Source: Armatimonadota bacterium (GTDB lineage Bacteria; Armatimonadota; DTGP01; JAKQQT01). Taken from it: a stretch of 64,000 nt of DNA. This document shows, in pieces, positions 8,085 to 18,922 of the stretch (positions within the stretch are counted from its first letter, which is position 1; each line of letters starts with the position of its first letter). The notes under the pieces are model-generated. The model had not been told where the DNA came from and ran no database searches. It saw nothing but the letters and a program-made list of their open reading frames with translations. The translations under genes were made by a program, and so were the position numbers. The DNA is taken from contig DASXVS010000045.1 of the NCBI GenBank assembly GCA_036504095.1, positions 1 through 64,000 of the forward strand, written 5' to 3'.

Positions 8085-10205
8085 TCAGGGGTTTGTGTCC
8101 AGTCCAGTGGCCTTTCGGGCGATTCGAACGCCATCGATGATATCGATTCCGGGATTCGACGTAGATACGTTCCAGCGCGCGCTGTCGGGCGGGCCTGCTT
8201 CCACTCCAGCAGAAATCTGAAGCGCTTTCACGGCGTCGGCAGCAACATAATAGTTTGCCCCGAATTCGTAGGCTCCCATATCAATAACCGCGCCGATGAT
8301 TCGTGGCTTGCCGTCCAGTTCGTGCTGCCCACCCTCCACAGACGCGTTATCGCCGGCATCGATACAGGGCGATTCGGCCTGCAAGCGGAAGTCTCCGTCG
8401 GTCTGGCTGCCGAACAGCGGATCCTCGCTGATGTTGCCGTCGGTCCCGGTTGGGTCTGGGATGGTCCAGTAGTTGGTGAAGGTATTGCCGTAGAAATCGT
8501 TATACGAGAGAGTGGCGTGACTAGCGCTAATGCCGATGCGATTGAAAGCCACAATGCAGTTGGTGACTGTCGCCGAGGCCGAGGACGAGCTAACGGTGAT
8601 GCCGTTGGAGAATCCTGCGATGGTACTGCTGGCGATGCGCGCCGTGCCCGCGAGCACGTTGATGCCGTCTTTGGCGCTTCCGATGACTGCGCAGTTGGAG
8701 ACGTTCACCGAGCCGTAGTGTACGTAGACGCCTCTCGACGCCCCACCACCAATGGTGCAGTAGGCGACGTTCGCCGTGCCATAGTCCACGTTGATCCCAT
8801 AGCCATCGGCGGAGGTTGCGCTGATCGAGCAGTTGGCGATGGTCATGATGCCGGAAGGCACGGAAATTCCATTGGCACTGTTGCGGACAGTAAAGCCATC
8901 CAGCGCGCTTCCCACGAACTGCGACGTCACTACGCTGGAACTTGTGGTTCCGCCGCCATCCAGTACGGAGATATTCGTCTTCCAGTCTCGTTGAAGCTTG
9001 AAGGTCTCTGTTCCCGCCCATCCGCCGAAGACGCTTACGCCCGGAGGGACGCTCACGTTCTCCCGGTATACTCCGCTCGCTATCCACAACTCGTCCGTTC
9101 CCTTCGCAACGACTATCGCTCCCCCGATGGTCTTCTTGGCGTTGCCCCACGAGGTCCCATCGTTCCCGTCGTCTCCCGTGGGTTTGACAAACCAGGTGCG
9201 GGATGGAACCGTCCAGGCCGTTCCGTCGCTCTCGTCGGAACCGATATCCACATGGGCTCCGATGATCCGTGGCTGACCGTCGATGTCGGTCCAGCCCGGT
9301 TGAGCCACGGCATCGTCTCCGGTGTCAACGCACGGTGAACGGGGTTGTATGTGAATGTCGTGGTACGAGTTGGTTAACTTCGGATCCTGACTAATATTTC
9401 CCGCGGAACCGGATGGATCAGTGACGTTGATGAAGTTGGCGGCGGCGCTGCCATACACGTCGCTGTGTGACAAGGTAACGGGTTGGAAGCGGTCGCTGCG
9501 AGAGATGCCGGCTCCGTTGAACGCCACGATGCAGTTTGTGAGCGTCGCCCCGCCCGAGTATACGTTAACTGCAAGGGAGTTGGCGCAGATGGTGCAATTG
9601 ATGGCTGTTACCGAGCTGTCGATGTACAGCGAGATGCCGGTGGAGGAGTTGCCGCTGATGATGGAGTTCGTGATGGCAGCCCGGCCGTGGTTCCCATAGA
9701 CTCCGTAAATGCAACCGCTGATGGCACTATTGGCGACCGTCGTGGCACCTCCGCTGTAAACGTATACGCCCCTTCGACCGTTGCGGATGGTGAACCCGTC
9801 CACCACGGTATCCTGGGAGTATGACGTGATCGTGTCGGTGGTGGCGCTACCGTTGCCGTCCACTATGGTGACGTTGGTCTTCCAGTTTCGTTGGATGCGC
9901 TCGGTTTCGGTGCCCGCGAACCCGCCGTACAACGGGACGCCGCTCCTGAGGACGATGGCTTCGACGTAGGCCGGAGCAGCGGGTGCCGAACCGGCCACCC
10001 ACACTTCGTCGCCGCTTAGCGCTGAGTCGATGCCAGCCTGGACCGACTTGAATGCGGTCGGCCAGGAGGCGCCATCGGTAATGATGCCAGGCGCATTTTT
10101 GTTCACGTAGACTACCTTCCCCCAAGCGGCCGTGGGGAGCAGGAGAGCGAGGGGGAGCGCGCGGATTACCGCGCGGAGCGGCTGCGGGGTGCAGATGTAC
10201 GGCAC
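8085..10205 (-). CDS. Secreted parallel beta-helix protein with dockerin-like C-terminus
   Basis: 706-aa exported protein. The GTG start at 10205 has AAGGAG 7-8 nt upstream and yields a clean signal peptide (LRAVIRALPLALLLPTAAWG, cut near residue 29). Two homologous halves follow, each beginning with a VNKNAPG/VKPTGDDGNDGTSW-type segment, continuing through right-handed beta-helix repeats, and ending with a LDGKPRIIGA..IDMGAYE motif common in choice-of-anchor/beta-helix exoproteins. The last 60 residues contain two dockerin-like helices (VADAVKALQ-like, then IDIIDGVRIARKATGLD). The beta-helix suggests polysaccharide binding or lyase activity, but no catalytic residues are identifiable. Some Pfam-type assignments are from memory of motifs. 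Confidence 0.8.
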   Translation of the reverse strand: MPYICTPQPLRAVIRALPLALLLPTAAWGKVVYVNKNAPGIITDGASWPTAFKSVQAGIDSALSGDEVWVAGSAPAAPAYVEAIVLRSGVPLYGGFAGTETERIQRNWKTNVTIVDGNGSATTDTITSYSQDTVVDGFTIRNGRRGVYVYSGGATTVANSAISGCIYGVYGNHGRAAITNSIISGNSSTGISLYIDSSVTAINCTICANSLAVNVYSGGATLTNCIVAFNGAGISRSDRFQPVTLSHSDVYGSAAANFINVTDPSGSAGNISQDPKLTNSYHDIHIQPRSPCVDTGDDAVAQPGWTDIDGQPRIIGAHVDIGSDESDGTAWTVPSRTWFVKPTGDDGNDGTSWGNAKKTIGGAIVVAKGTDELWIASGVYRENVSVPPGVSVFGGWAGTETFKLQRDWKTNISVLDGGGTTSSSVVTSQFVGSALDGFTVRNSANGISVPSGIMTIANCSISATSADGYGINVDYGTANVAYCTIGGGASRGVYVHYGSVNVSNCAVIGSAKDGINVLAGTARIASSTIAGFSNGITVSSSSASATVTNCIVAFNRIGISASHATLSYNDFYGNTFTNYWTIPDPTGTDGNISEDPLFGSQTDGDFRLQAESPCIDAGDNASVEGGQHELDGKPRIIGAVIDMGAYEFGANYYVAADAVKALQISAGVEAGPPDSARWNVSTSNPGIDIIDGVRIARKATGLDTNP

Positions 10206-10402
10206 TATTGGACTCCTTCGTCTTCGGTAGGGCTGTTCGGTCTGATGCTGTCCAGTTGCCGTCATTATATCACAGGCAGGGCGACGCCCTCCGCTCGAAT
10301 CATCTGTTCGCCGGCTGGCAGAACACCCCAGGGCAACCGCTATTGCGGTCGTGCTATCATGACGGCGCGCCGGGCCATCCCAACCGCGCGCCAAACCCAC
10401 CC

Positions 10403-11554
10403 ATGAAAATCACCTCGATTACACCCTATCTGATTCACGTTCCCATTCCGGAAGGCTTCCGCACGCAGAGCGGCGCCGGTTATCGCCTGGCCCGCCAAAT
10501 GTGTCTCATCGAAGTCACGACCGACGACGGCATCACGGGCTACGGCTCCTGCTCCGATGCGTACGATCTGGATGTCTGCTCGGCCGTGGTGAACAAGGTC
10601 CTGCAGCCGGAGTATATCGGGCGCGATCCGTTTCAGACCGAGAAGATGTGGGAGACCCTTTACTACGGCTCCCTGATGCGCACATTGGGCTCGCGCAGCG
10701 TGGGCATCGCCGCTCTGTCCGGCATCGATATCGCGCTCTGGGACATCAAGGGGAAGGCGCTGGGGATCCCCCTGTACCAGCTGTTCGGGGGATTCGCACA
10801 GGACTCGGTTCGCCCGTACGCGTCTTCATTCCCGTGGCACATGGATCCACATCAGGCCGTCGAGGAGGCGCAGCGGAGGTCGCGCGAGGGCTTCACGGCG
10901 ATCAAGATCAAGATCGGCGACGACCCCGAACGCGAATTGCGCATCATCGAGGAAGTTCGCGAAGCGCTACCGGATATGGACATTCTGGTGGACGCCGATA
11001 TGGCGTTTCGCGTGGATAACGCCATCCGCATGGCCCGCGAGATGGAAGGCTTCGGCATCTACTGGTTTGAAGAGCCGATCAGCATCGACGACATCGACGG
11101 CCACGTCCGCCTGAGCCAGAGCACGGACATCCGGATCGCATCCGGTGAGAACCTTTACACGCGCTTCCCGTTCCGCGACCTTCTCGCCGCACAGGGGATC
11201 CAGGTTGCACAGGCCGATGTCGCCCGGGCGGGCGGATTCACCGAGGTCCGGAAGATCGCGGCGATGGCCGCGTCGTTCAATGCGCTTTGGGCGCCTCATA
11301 CATCCGGCGACATCGTCACGACTGTCGCGAACCTGCACCTGGTGGCCGCGACCGCCAACGCCCCCATTCTGGAACTGGATGTCACGTACAATCCACTGAT
11401 GGGGGACCTCGCGCCGGACTCCCTCAAATGGCACGAGGGGAACCTCTTACCGCCGGACAGACCGGGCCTTGGCCTGCAGATAGATATGGACTGGGTCCGC
11501 GGCCACCCGTACAGCGGCGAGCCCTACATCAGCCTCGGAATGCGGCCGGTATAA
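10403..11554 (+). CDS. Mandelate racemase/muconate lactonizing enzyme family protein
   Basis: 383-aa enolase-superfamily enzyme. The family residues are intact: Lys168 and Lys170 in KIKIG (general base), metal ligands Asp197 (VDAD), Glu223 (WFEEP) and Glu249 (GEN), and His299 in APHTSGD as the second base. The N-terminal capping domain (1-125) includes GAGYRLARQMCLIEV. Such enzymes abstract an alpha proton from carboxylates: sugar-acid dehydratases, racemases or cycloisomerases. The KxK plus His arrangement suits the mandelate racemase subgroup, but substrate cannot be read from sequence. No obvious Shine-Dalgarno precedes the ATG. It stands alone between a divergent beta-helix gene and hsp20. 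Confidence 0.9.
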   Translation: MKITSITPYLIHVPIPEGFRTQSGAGYRLARQMCLIEVTTDDGITGYGSCSDAYDLDVCSAVVNKVLQPEYIGRDPFQTEKMWETLYYGSLMRTLGSRSVGIAALSGIDIALWDIKGKALGIPLYQLFGGFAQDSVRPYASSFPWHMDPHQAVEEAQRRSREGFTAIKIKIGDDPERELRIIEEVREALPDMDILVDADMAFRVDNAIRMAREMEGFGIYWFEEPISIDDIDGHVRLSQSTDIRIASGENLYTRFPFRDLLAAQGIQVAQADVARAGGFTEVRKIAAMAASFNALWAPHTSGDIVTTVANLHLVAATANAPILELDVTYNPLMGDLAPDSLKWHEGNLLPPDRPGLGLQIDMDWVRGHPYSGEPYISLGMRPV

Positions 11555-11576
11555 CCTGGTGATTGCCCTGCAAATT

Positions 11577-11618
11577 TTGGCACTCTGCTTGACGGAGTGC
11601 CAAGACGTGTGGTAAAAT
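11577..11618 (+). promoter_or_regulatory. CIRCE operator (HrcA site) overlapping a sigma-70 promoter
   Basis: TTGGCACTC (11577-11585), 9-nt spacer, GAGTGCCAA (11595-11603) matches the CIRCE consensus TTAGCACTC-N9-GAGTGCTAA with a compensated change in both arms. The spacer contains TTGACG (11589-11594) as a -35, followed 18 bp later by TAAAAT (11613-11618) as a -10. Repressor binding would therefore occlude RNA polymerase. The Hsp20 start is about 60 bp downstream. Confidence 0.93.
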
Positions 11619-11679
11619 CCGGATGTAAACAACCGGCACGACAGCGCCGGAGATCTTCTAACCAGGGAGGTTTTCAAAA

Positions 11680-12177
11680 ATGTCGAATCTCAACCGCGCG
11701 GGTAACAGTCCGGCCCGCATCACCGTTTCCCCCGCTGCCCGTCTCATCAACGGACCCGACTTCGGCGACCTTCGCCGAAACATGGACGACTTGTTCGGTA
11801 GATGGTTCGGGGAAATTCCGTTTTCGCCTTTCAGCGTAACTCCAAGCACCATCCAGCCTGCGGTGGATATCTTGGAGACGCCGGAGGCGTACGTGCTCTG
11901 TGCAACGCTACCGGGCATCAACCGGGACGATCTTGACCTGGAAGTGACCGGCGACACCATCACCATTCAGGGAGAGCGAAAGGCTCGCGAGGAAGATAAG
12001 AACGAAATTTACCACGTTCGGAATATCGGCTTCGGCACCTTCCGGATCGCCTACACCCTGCCGGCGCACATCGATGCTTCCGGCGTGAAGGCCGACTACA
12101 AGGATGGCGTTCTCGAGGTTACTCTGCCGAAGGTGGAGACCGCGAAGACCCGGTCGATCAAGGTGAGCGTCGGATAA
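11680..12177 (+). CDS. Small heat-shock protein, Hsp20/alpha-crystallin family
   Basis: 165-aa ATP-independent holdase chaperone. It has a flexible N-terminal arm with PDFGDLRRNMDDLFGRWFGE, an alpha-crystallin domain (about 60-160) with PAVDILETPEAYVLCATLPG and the conserved hairpin GVKADYKDGVLEVTLPK, and a short C-terminal tail. Length is normal for bacterial Hsp20. The start has GGGAGG 9 nt upstream. The CIRCE element predicts HrcA repression and heat induction. It is monocistronic, closed by a strong terminator. Confidence 0.95.
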   Translation: MSNLNRAGNSPARITVSPAARLINGPDFGDLRRNMDDLFGRWFGEIPFSPFSVTPSTIQPAVDILETPEAYVLCATLPGINRDDLDLEVTGDTITIQGERKAREEDKNEIYHVRNIGFGTFRIAYTLPAHIDASGVKADYKDGVLEVTLPKVETAKTRSIKVSVG

Positions 12178-12198
12178 GGCGCGATTTCCGACGCCTGA

Positions 12199-13764
<1,566 letters not shown>

Positions 13765-13770
13765 CGGCCC

Positions 13771-14175
13771 ATGCCCGATAAGTTTCAGTTGACAGTAGTG
13801 ACGCCGGAGAGGACGGTCCTCGATGCGCAGGTGGTGTCCGTTATGGCCCCCGGCGGCGATGGCTATTTCGGCGTTCTCGCCCATCACGCCCCGATGCTCG
13901 CCGAGGTGGGCGTGGGACGCCTGACGGCGACTGATGAAGCGGACTCCGTGACCGTGATGGCCGTTTCCGGCGGCTTCGCCGAGGTGCGCAACAACACCAT
14001 GACGGTACTGGCGGACTCCGCGGAGCTTCGTCACGACATCGATGTCGCCCGCGCGGAAGAGGCCCTCAAGCGGGCGCGTCTGAGGTTGGGCGAGCGGTCA
14101 GCGGACATCGATATTTCGCGGGCTGAGGCGGCCCTTTCCAGAGCGCTCAATCGCGTGGACACGGCCCGGCGCTGA
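13771..14175 (+). CDS. atpC: ATP synthase F1 subunit epsilon
   Basis: 134-aa epsilon subunit: an N-terminal beta-sandwich (about 1-88, FQLTVVTPERTVLDAQV, GYFGVLAHHAPMLAEV) and a C-terminal two-helix region (about 90-134) which in the family couples rotation and can inhibit ATP hydrolysis. It begins 6 bp after atpD, translationally close, as in most atp operons. Confidence 0.95.
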   Translation: MPDKFQLTVVTPERTVLDAQVVSVMAPGGDGYFGVLAHHAPMLAEVGVGRLTATDEADSVTVMAVSGGFAEVRNNTMTVLADSAELRHDIDVARAEEALKRARLRLGERSADIDISRAEAALSRALNRVDTARR

Positions 14176-14202
14176 CGAGCGTTTGAGGGCAGGATATAGA
14201 GA

Positions 14203-14598
14203 ATGGAACCTATAGGTACAACTTCGGACTACAAATACGTAGCGTTCTTCATCATCCTCGGTATCGCGTTCATCGCGATCACCTTGATGCTGTCCTACGC
14301 GGTTCGCCGCCGAAGCCGGTTGGATGAGTCCGTCGCCCGCGGGACGACCTACGAGTGCGGCGAGGCGCCCGTTGGGACGGCCTGGACGCAATTTCACGTT
14401 GGATATTACATCTTTGCCCTGCTGTTCGTGGTGTTTGACATTGATACGGTGTTTCTGGCCCCCTGGGCGCTTGTGATGCGCAATCTGCACTCCATGGGCC
14501 TGGGCTGGATGGGCGTTGCCGAGGGCGCCGTCTTTGTCGCCCTTCTGGGCGTTGGTTGGCTGTATGCGCTGAGGAAGGGTGTGTTCAAGTGGACCTGA
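14203..14598 (+). CDS. nuoA: NADH-quinone oxidoreductase subunit A
   Basis: 131-aa membrane subunit of complex I with three transmembrane helices (about 12-34, 70-93 and 100-122). The family loop [27 protein letters not shown] is present, with the Glu and Cys of the E-C-G motif intact. It starts 27 bp after atpC, and its last 10 bp overlap nuoB. Confidence 0.96.
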   Translation: MEPIGTTSDYKYVAFFIILGIAFIAITLMLSYAVRRRSRLDESVARGTTYECGEAPVGTAWTQFHVGYYIFALLFVVFDIDTVFLAPWALVMRNLHSMGLGWMGVAEGAVFVALLGVGWLYALRKGVFKWT

Positions 14599-15221
14599 TT
14601 CGTATCGATCCCGCGGAGCAATCGCCATTTCAGCGCGCCGGCAGCGCGGCGCCCGCCATGGGCGGTGCGACGAAGATCATTCAGACCGGCGTCGATGCCC
14701 TGTTCAACTGGGCGCAGTCCAACAGCATCTGGCCCCTCACGTTCGGCCTGGCCTGTTGCGCTATCGAGATGATGGCCACGGGCGCCGCCAAGTACGATCT
14801 GGACCGTTTTGGGATCTTCTTCCGCGCCACCCCGAGGCAGGCCGACTGCATGATCGTGGCGGGCACCGTCACGAAGAAAATGGCGCCGCGCGTCAAACTG
14901 CTCTACGATCAAATGACGGAGCCGAAATGGGTCATCGCCATGGGGGCGTGCGCCACGGCGGGGGGGCCATACTTCGACTCCTATGCCGTCCTGAAAGGGG
15001 TTGACCTTGTCGTGCCGGTGGACGTATACGTCGCCGGCTGCCCGCCGCGCCCCGAAGCGCTGCTGAACGGCATTTTGAAGCTTCAGGATCATATTCGGAC
15101 TCGGAAATACTTCGCCACTTCCCAGGAGCGCCACGAGTCCGGCGCACCGCCCATCGTGGTGGATGAAGAGGGGCGCGTGTTGACGGAAGACGAAGCGCGC
15201 CAGTTCCGCAACGCCGCTTAG
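14589..15221 (+). CDS. nuoB: NADH-quinone oxidoreductase subunit B (N2 cluster)
   Basis: 210-aa subunit that holds the 4Fe-4S cluster N2, the last electron carrier before quinone. The ligands are present: tandem cysteines in LACCAIEM, one in GACATAGG and one in [10 protein letters not shown] chose GTG at 14589 because AGGAAGG lies about 10 nt upstream and the 10-bp overlap with nuoA is typical; an in-frame ATG at 14556 would overlap nuoA by 43 bp. The C-terminal tail after about residue 170 is slightly longer than usual. Confidence 0.95.
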   Translation: MDLIRIDPAEQSPFQRAGSAAPAMGGATKIIQTGVDALFNWAQSNSIWPLTFGLACCAIEMMATGAAKYDLDRFGIFFRATPRQADCMIVAGTVTKKMAPRVKLLYDQMTEPKWVIAMGACATAGGPYFDSYAVLKGVDLVVPVDVYVAGCPPRPEALLNGILKLQDHIRTRKYFATSQERHESGAPPIVVDEEGRVLTEDEARQFRNAA

Positions 15222-15272
15222 CCGGGAGCCGCGTAACGCGGCCTCATCGCTTGACGGCATAGTACCGAGCCA

Positions 15273-16325
15273 ATGAACGACGAAACACAAAACAGCGTTA
15301 GCCCCGACGCCGGGACACCCGCGCCGGGCAGCGAGCCCAGAAAGAAGGTCAGCGCCCGCGAGATGATGGCGCTGCGCAAGGCCGCCGAGGAAGGCGACGC
15401 CGATGCTCAGGCCACACTGGCCGCCATGAAATCGGCTGCTCCGGCCCCGCCATTAACGCCCCCGGCGCCCGCCGCGCCTCCTGCGGAAGGCGAGCCCAGG
15501 AAGAAGGTCAGCGCCCGCGAGATGATGGCGCTGCGCAAGGCCGCCGAGGAAGGCGACGCCGAAGCTCAGGCCACACTGGCCGCGATGAAATCGGCTGCTC
15601 CGGCCGCCCCGGTGGTTCCTCCGGCACCCGCCGCGCCTCCTGCGGAAGGCGAGCCCAGGAAGAAGGTCAGCGCCCGCGAGATGATCGCGCTGCGCAAGGC
15701 CGCCGAGGAGGGCGACGTCGAGGCTCAGGCTAAACTGGCCGCCATGAAGAGCGGTGCGCCGGCGGCCGTCCCGCCCGCGGTTTCTCCCGCGGCGCCTGTG
15801 GCCGCCGCGCCCGCCCCGGCGCCGGCGGCGCCGAGACCCGCACCTCCGGCCGCGCCAGCGCCCCCAACCATGACGCCCGAGCAGGAAGCTTTGATCGGCG
15901 GCTTCCGCGAGCGATTCGGACCCGCCATCCTGGACACTGGCCTGTCGGTCAAGACACCTCGCGTGACGGTCGAGGCATCGCGGATTGCGGATGTCGCGGC
16001 GTACTGCAAGGAGCAGGGCTTCAATTTCCCGGACACCGTGACCGCCGTGGACCTGATCGCCGAGGGTAAATTCCGCGTGGTCTACGTGTTAAGCAACGTC
16101 TCGGACCTCACGAAGTCGGTGATTCTGCACGCCGAATTACCGCGTACCGGGGCGCCGTCCCTGCCGACTGTCACCCATCTCTATGGGGGGGCCGATTGGG
16201 ACGAGCGCGAGATCTGGGATCTGTTCGGGATCGTGTTTGAGGGGCATCCCGACCTGCGGCGCATTATGACGCCGGACGACTGGGAGGGGCATCCCCTCCG
16301 CAAGGATTATACGTTCATTGACTGA
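15273..16325 (+). CDS. nuoC: NADH-quinone oxidoreductase subunit C with repeat-containing N-terminal extension
   Basis: 350 aa, nearly twice the usual NuoC length. The C-terminal 150 residues are a normal 30-kDa NuoC domain, ending with the signature [21 protein letters not shown] and LRKDY. The N-terminal 200 residues are three tandem 53-residue units, each a charged helical segment ([20 protein letters not shown], then [15 protein letters not shown]) plus an Ala/Pro linker. The units are nearly identical at DNA level. The helix resembles the short alpha hairpins of Sel1-like or ankyrin-like repeats but is too short to assign. In complex I, NuoC sits in the peripheral arm, so the extension probably projects into the cytoplasm; its role is unknown. 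Confidence 0.93.
   Translation: MNDETQNSVSPDAGTPAPGSEPRKKVSAREMMALRKAAEEGDADAQATLAAMKSAAPAPPLTPPAPAAPPAEGEPRKKVSAREMMALRKAAEEGDAEAQATLAAMKSAAPAAPVVPPAPAAPPAEGEPRKKVSAREMIALRKAAEEGDVEAQAKLAAMKSGAPAAVPPAVSPAAPVAAAPAPAPAAPRPAPPAAPAPPTMTPEQEALIGGFRERFGPAILDTGLSVKTPRVTVEASRIADVAAYCKEQGFNFPDTVTAVDLIAEGKFRVVYVLSNVSDLTKSVILHAELPRTGAPSLPTVTHLYGGADWDEREIWDLFGIVFEGHPDLRRIMTPDDWEGHPLRKDYTFID
15333..15809 (+). repeat. Three 159-bp tandem repeats in the nuoC 5' region
   Basis: Units start at 15333, 15492 and 15651 (period exactly 159 bp = 53 codons). The first about 110 bp of each unit are almost identical; the third loses similarity in the Pro/Ala linker, after about 15755. In frame, so the protein carries matching repeats. 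Confidence 0.93.
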
Positions 16326-16410
16326 CCCCGGTACGTTGGGCCTCCGTGCCCGACTGGCAAATACCGGGTACGCGGGCCCCGCCTGGCGGGCTTGCGGAGG
16401 ACTTTATTAG

Positions 16411-17586
16411 ATGCCGTTGCTGGATACCGAGCCCGGCGAGCGCGCCGGCGAACTCTATGTGAATATGGGGCCGCAGCACCCAAGCACGCACGGCGTGCTC
16501 CGCCTGATGGTCCGCCTCGAAGGCGAGGTCATCACTGAATGCACCCTCCACATGGGTTATCTGCATCGCGGCAGTGAGAAACTGGCGGAGAAGCGCACCT
16601 ATCCGCAATACGTTACCCTGACGGACCGCGACGACTACCTCGCCGCGATGATGAACAACCAGGTGTACGTTCAGGCCGTTGAGAGGCTGATGAACCTGGA
16701 GGTTCCGGAGCGGGCGGAATACCTCCGCGTCATCGTGATGGAACTCAACCGCATTTCGTCGCACCTCGTCTGGCTCGGAACATTCGCGATGGACCTTGGC
16801 GCGCAGACCGTCTTCCTCTATTGCTTCCGCGAACGCGAGCATCTGATGCGGATGTTCGAGGAGATCTGCGGCGCTCGCATGACGTTCTCGTACATGCGTA
16901 TCGGCGGGGTCGCTTGGGATATTCCGGATGAGTCGTGGGGGCAGAACATACGCCACTGGCTGAACGGATCGGGGCGGTACGCCGTCGATGCCGGCGGCGA
17001 TGCGGCGCACGGCGGGTTCCCGGTCCTGATGGACGAGTGCGATCGCCTGCTTACCGGCAATCAGATATTCCTCTTCCGGACACAGGGGGTTGGCGTCCTT
17101 CCGCTGGACAAGGCGATCGATCTCAGCTGTTCCGGCCCGATGATCCGCGGCTCCGGCCTCGACTTCGATGTCCGGCGCGCGGAGCCATACTCCGTCTACG
17201 ATCGTTTTGAATTCGACATCCCCACGCGGCCCGAGGGCGACTGCTTCGCGCGCTATCTCGTCCGTCTTGAGGAGATGCGACAGTCGCGCCGCATCCTGTT
17301 GCAGGCACTGGATCAGATTCCCGAGGGCCCGATCATGGGCAAGGTGGGCAAGATGATCAAGCCGCCGGCGGGCGAAGCGTACAGTCGCGTGGAGAGCCCG
17401 CGTGGATTGCTGGGCGGCTATCTGGTGAGCGACGGCAAGAGCCAGAGCCCCTATCGCTATCACGTTCGCGCGCCTTCGTTCTGCAACCTGAAGGCGATGT
17501 CCCCGATGGCGATCGGCTGGAAGATCGCCGACACAATCGCCATCCTCGGGAGCATCGACATCGTCCTCGGCGACGTCGACCGATAG
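16411..17586 (+). CDS. nuoD: NADH-quinone oxidoreductase subunit D
   Basis: 391-aa 49-kDa-type subunit of complex I that forms the quinone-binding cavity with NuoB. Visible motifs: the N-terminal NMGPQHPSTHGVLRL with the quinone-site His and GYLHRGSEKLAE, and the C-terminal GDVDR ending typical of the family. GGAGG lies 11 nt upstream of the ATG. It is the last nuo gene here; nuoE-N are not in the window, so complex I genes are dispersed. Confidence 0.97.
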   Translation: MPLLDTEPGERAGELYVNMGPQHPSTHGVLRLMVRLEGEVITECTLHMGYLHRGSEKLAEKRTYPQYVTLTDRDDYLAAMMNNQVYVQAVERLMNLEVPERAEYLRVIVMELNRISSHLVWLGTFAMDLGAQTVFLYCFREREHLMRMFEEICGARMTFSYMRIGGVAWDIPDESWGQNIRHWLNGSGRYAVDAGGDAAHGGFPVLMDECDRLLTGNQIFLFRTQGVGVLPLDKAIDLSCSGPMIRGSGLDFDVRRAEPYSVYDRFEFDIPTRPEGDCFARYLVRLEEMRQSRRILLQALDQIPEGPIMGKVGKMIKPPAGEAYSRVESPRGLLGGYLVSDGKSQSPYRYHVRAPSFCNLKAMSPMAIGWKIADTIAILGSIDIVLGDVDR

Positions 17587-17594
17587 GCGGACTG

Positions 17595-17660
17595 AAGGAA
17601 ATAGGGAAACGAGGAAATGATCCGGTCATTTCCCCATTTCCCCATCGCCTCATTTCCTTT
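17595..17660. repeat. GGAAATG-type iterated inverted repeat, copy 2
   Basis: Left arm of repeated GGAAAT/GGGAAACG/GGAAATGA words (17595-17620) faces a complementary right arm (17626-17660) across a 5-nt centre TCCGG. The inner stem GGAAATGA/TCATTTCC is perfect. It lies between nuoD and the DciA-like gene and could terminate nuo transcription. Related copies are at 140-176 and 25161-25233. Confidence 0.75.
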
Positions 17661-17671
17661 TCATTCGGAAG

Positions 17672-18199
17672 ATGAGACCAGGTTTCACAACGCTGTCGGG
17701 GCTTATTAACGAGGGCCTGAAGCACTATCACCTTGAACAGGGGGTGAAGGCGGCGCAGGCGGTCAACGTGTGGGACCGCGTCGCGGGACCTGCCGTTGCG
17801 TCGGTTACCCGGGCCGACATCGTGCGTGACGGCGTCCTCTGGGTGTTTACGCCGTCCAGCGCGTGGTCGCAGGAACTGTCGATGCTCCGCCCGAACCTGA
17901 TCGCCGGGATCAACGCCGCGATCGGTATCGAGGCAGTCACCGATATCCGATTTCGCGTGAAGCGCCTCCCGACGCGAAGGCCGGACGAACCGGCGCCCGA
18001 CCGGTTGCCGAAGACGCTTACCGCGGACGAGAGAAAGCTGGTGGCGGACCTTGCGGCGCGCCTGGAACCGGACGCCGGCGCGGTGATCGGCGGGCTGGCC
18101 GAGCGCATGATGGCGCGGCCGGATCGGTCGGGAATATGCCCTGTCTGCTCGGGCCCAATGGATCCGGGGCGCGACCGCTGCCCATTCTGCTCTCGTTAA
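17672..18199 (+). CDS. DUF721/DciA-like protein with C-terminal zinc ribbon
   Basis: 175-aa cytoplasmic protein. Residues 5-95 match the DUF721 (DciA) pattern: LSGLINEGLKHYHLEQGVKAAQAVNVWDRVAG and LWVFTPSSAWSQELSMLRPNLIAGINAAIG. DciA is the ancestral loader of the replicative helicase DnaB. The last 25 residues carry two CxxC pairs (ICPVCSG and RCPFC), a probable zinc ribbon seen in some DUF721 proteins. No dnaA or gyrase neighbours. The call as DciA-like is from family knowledge; helicase loading here is inference. Confidence 0.8.
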   Translation: MRPGFTTLSGLINEGLKHYHLEQGVKAAQAVNVWDRVAGPAVASVTRADIVRDGVLWVFTPSSAWSQELSMLRPNLIAGINAAIGIEAVTDIRFRVKRLPTRRPDEPAPDRLPKTLTADERKLVADLAARLEPDAGAVIGGLAERMMARPDRSGICPVCSGPMDPGRDRCPFCSR

Positions 18200-18235
18200 G
18201 CCTGCTAGGGCCACGCTTGTGGAGACTCAATTTCG

Positions 18236-18922
18236 ATGATATGGGACCTTGACGCGTGGCATTGGGTGCTTTGGAACGTCTTCCTCGCCGCCATCCCGGT
18301 GGTTACGGGGTACGTGATCTCCATCGGCGCCACCCAGTTTTCGATCCGCCGCCGCACGATCCCCCTGGCGGCATGGCTGCCGCTCCTGGCCGTCTGGTTC
18401 GTGTTTCTGCCGAACACGTGCTACCTCCTCACGGAGTGGCGCCACTTCCTGATGGACGACCAGATGCCGAGCCTGCTCGCCCGTGCGGACCAGGACCCGG
18501 CCGAGATGCTGAACGTGGCGAAATGGGGGCTGTTCTTCCTGCTCTACAGCGGCATCGGCGCGGCCGCGTTCATCCTGGCCATACGGCCGATCCACCAACT
18601 GCTGCGCCGCCTCCGTGTGCCGGGCTGGATACCGGGCGCGCCGTTCTTCTTCCTAATGTCCTTCGGCGTTTACCTGGGCCTCATCGTCCGTTTGAACTCG
18701 TGGGATATTCTGCACCGACCCTTCCACGTGTGGGACGAGACGGTCCAGGCGTTTGGCCGCTTCCGCCTGATGGAGGCGGTCGTCGTCTTCGCCGTGCTGC
18801 TCTGGCTGCTGTACTGGCTCGGCGACCTGATCGCCGACGGCCTTGCCTATCGCGTGAAACAGCGATCCGGCGCGCCCGGATCGGTTCATCAGGGGGAAAC
18901 CATAAATGTGGAACAGCAGTGA
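18236..18922 (+). CDS. DUF1361 multi-pass membrane protein
   Basis: 228-aa integral membrane protein with about six transmembrane helices. The stretch WFVFLPNTCYLLTEWRHF is the DUF1361 signature (LPNxxYxxTE/D). The C-terminal tail after the last helix is charged. Function of DUF1361 is unknown. GGAG lies about 12 nt upstream. It overlaps the following GH172 gene by 17 bp, so the two are probably co-translated, a pairing that gives no clear function. Confidence 0.85.
   Translation: MIWDLDAWHWVLWNVFLAAIPVVTGYVISIGATQFSIRRRTIPLAAWLPLLAVWFVFLPNTCYLLTEWRHFLMDDQMPSLLARADQDPAEMLNVAKWGLFFLLYSGIGAAAFILAIRPIHQLLRRLRVPGWIPGAPFFFLMSFGVYLGLIVRLNSWDILHRPFHVWDETVQAFGRFRLMEAVVVFAVLLWLLYWLGDLIADGLAYRVKQRSGAPGSVHQGETINVEQQ

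Noticed and set aside
15333-15809. Possible CRISPR or minisatellite unrelated to the gene
   Set aside because: Period is an exact multiple of three, repeats encode the protein, no spacers.
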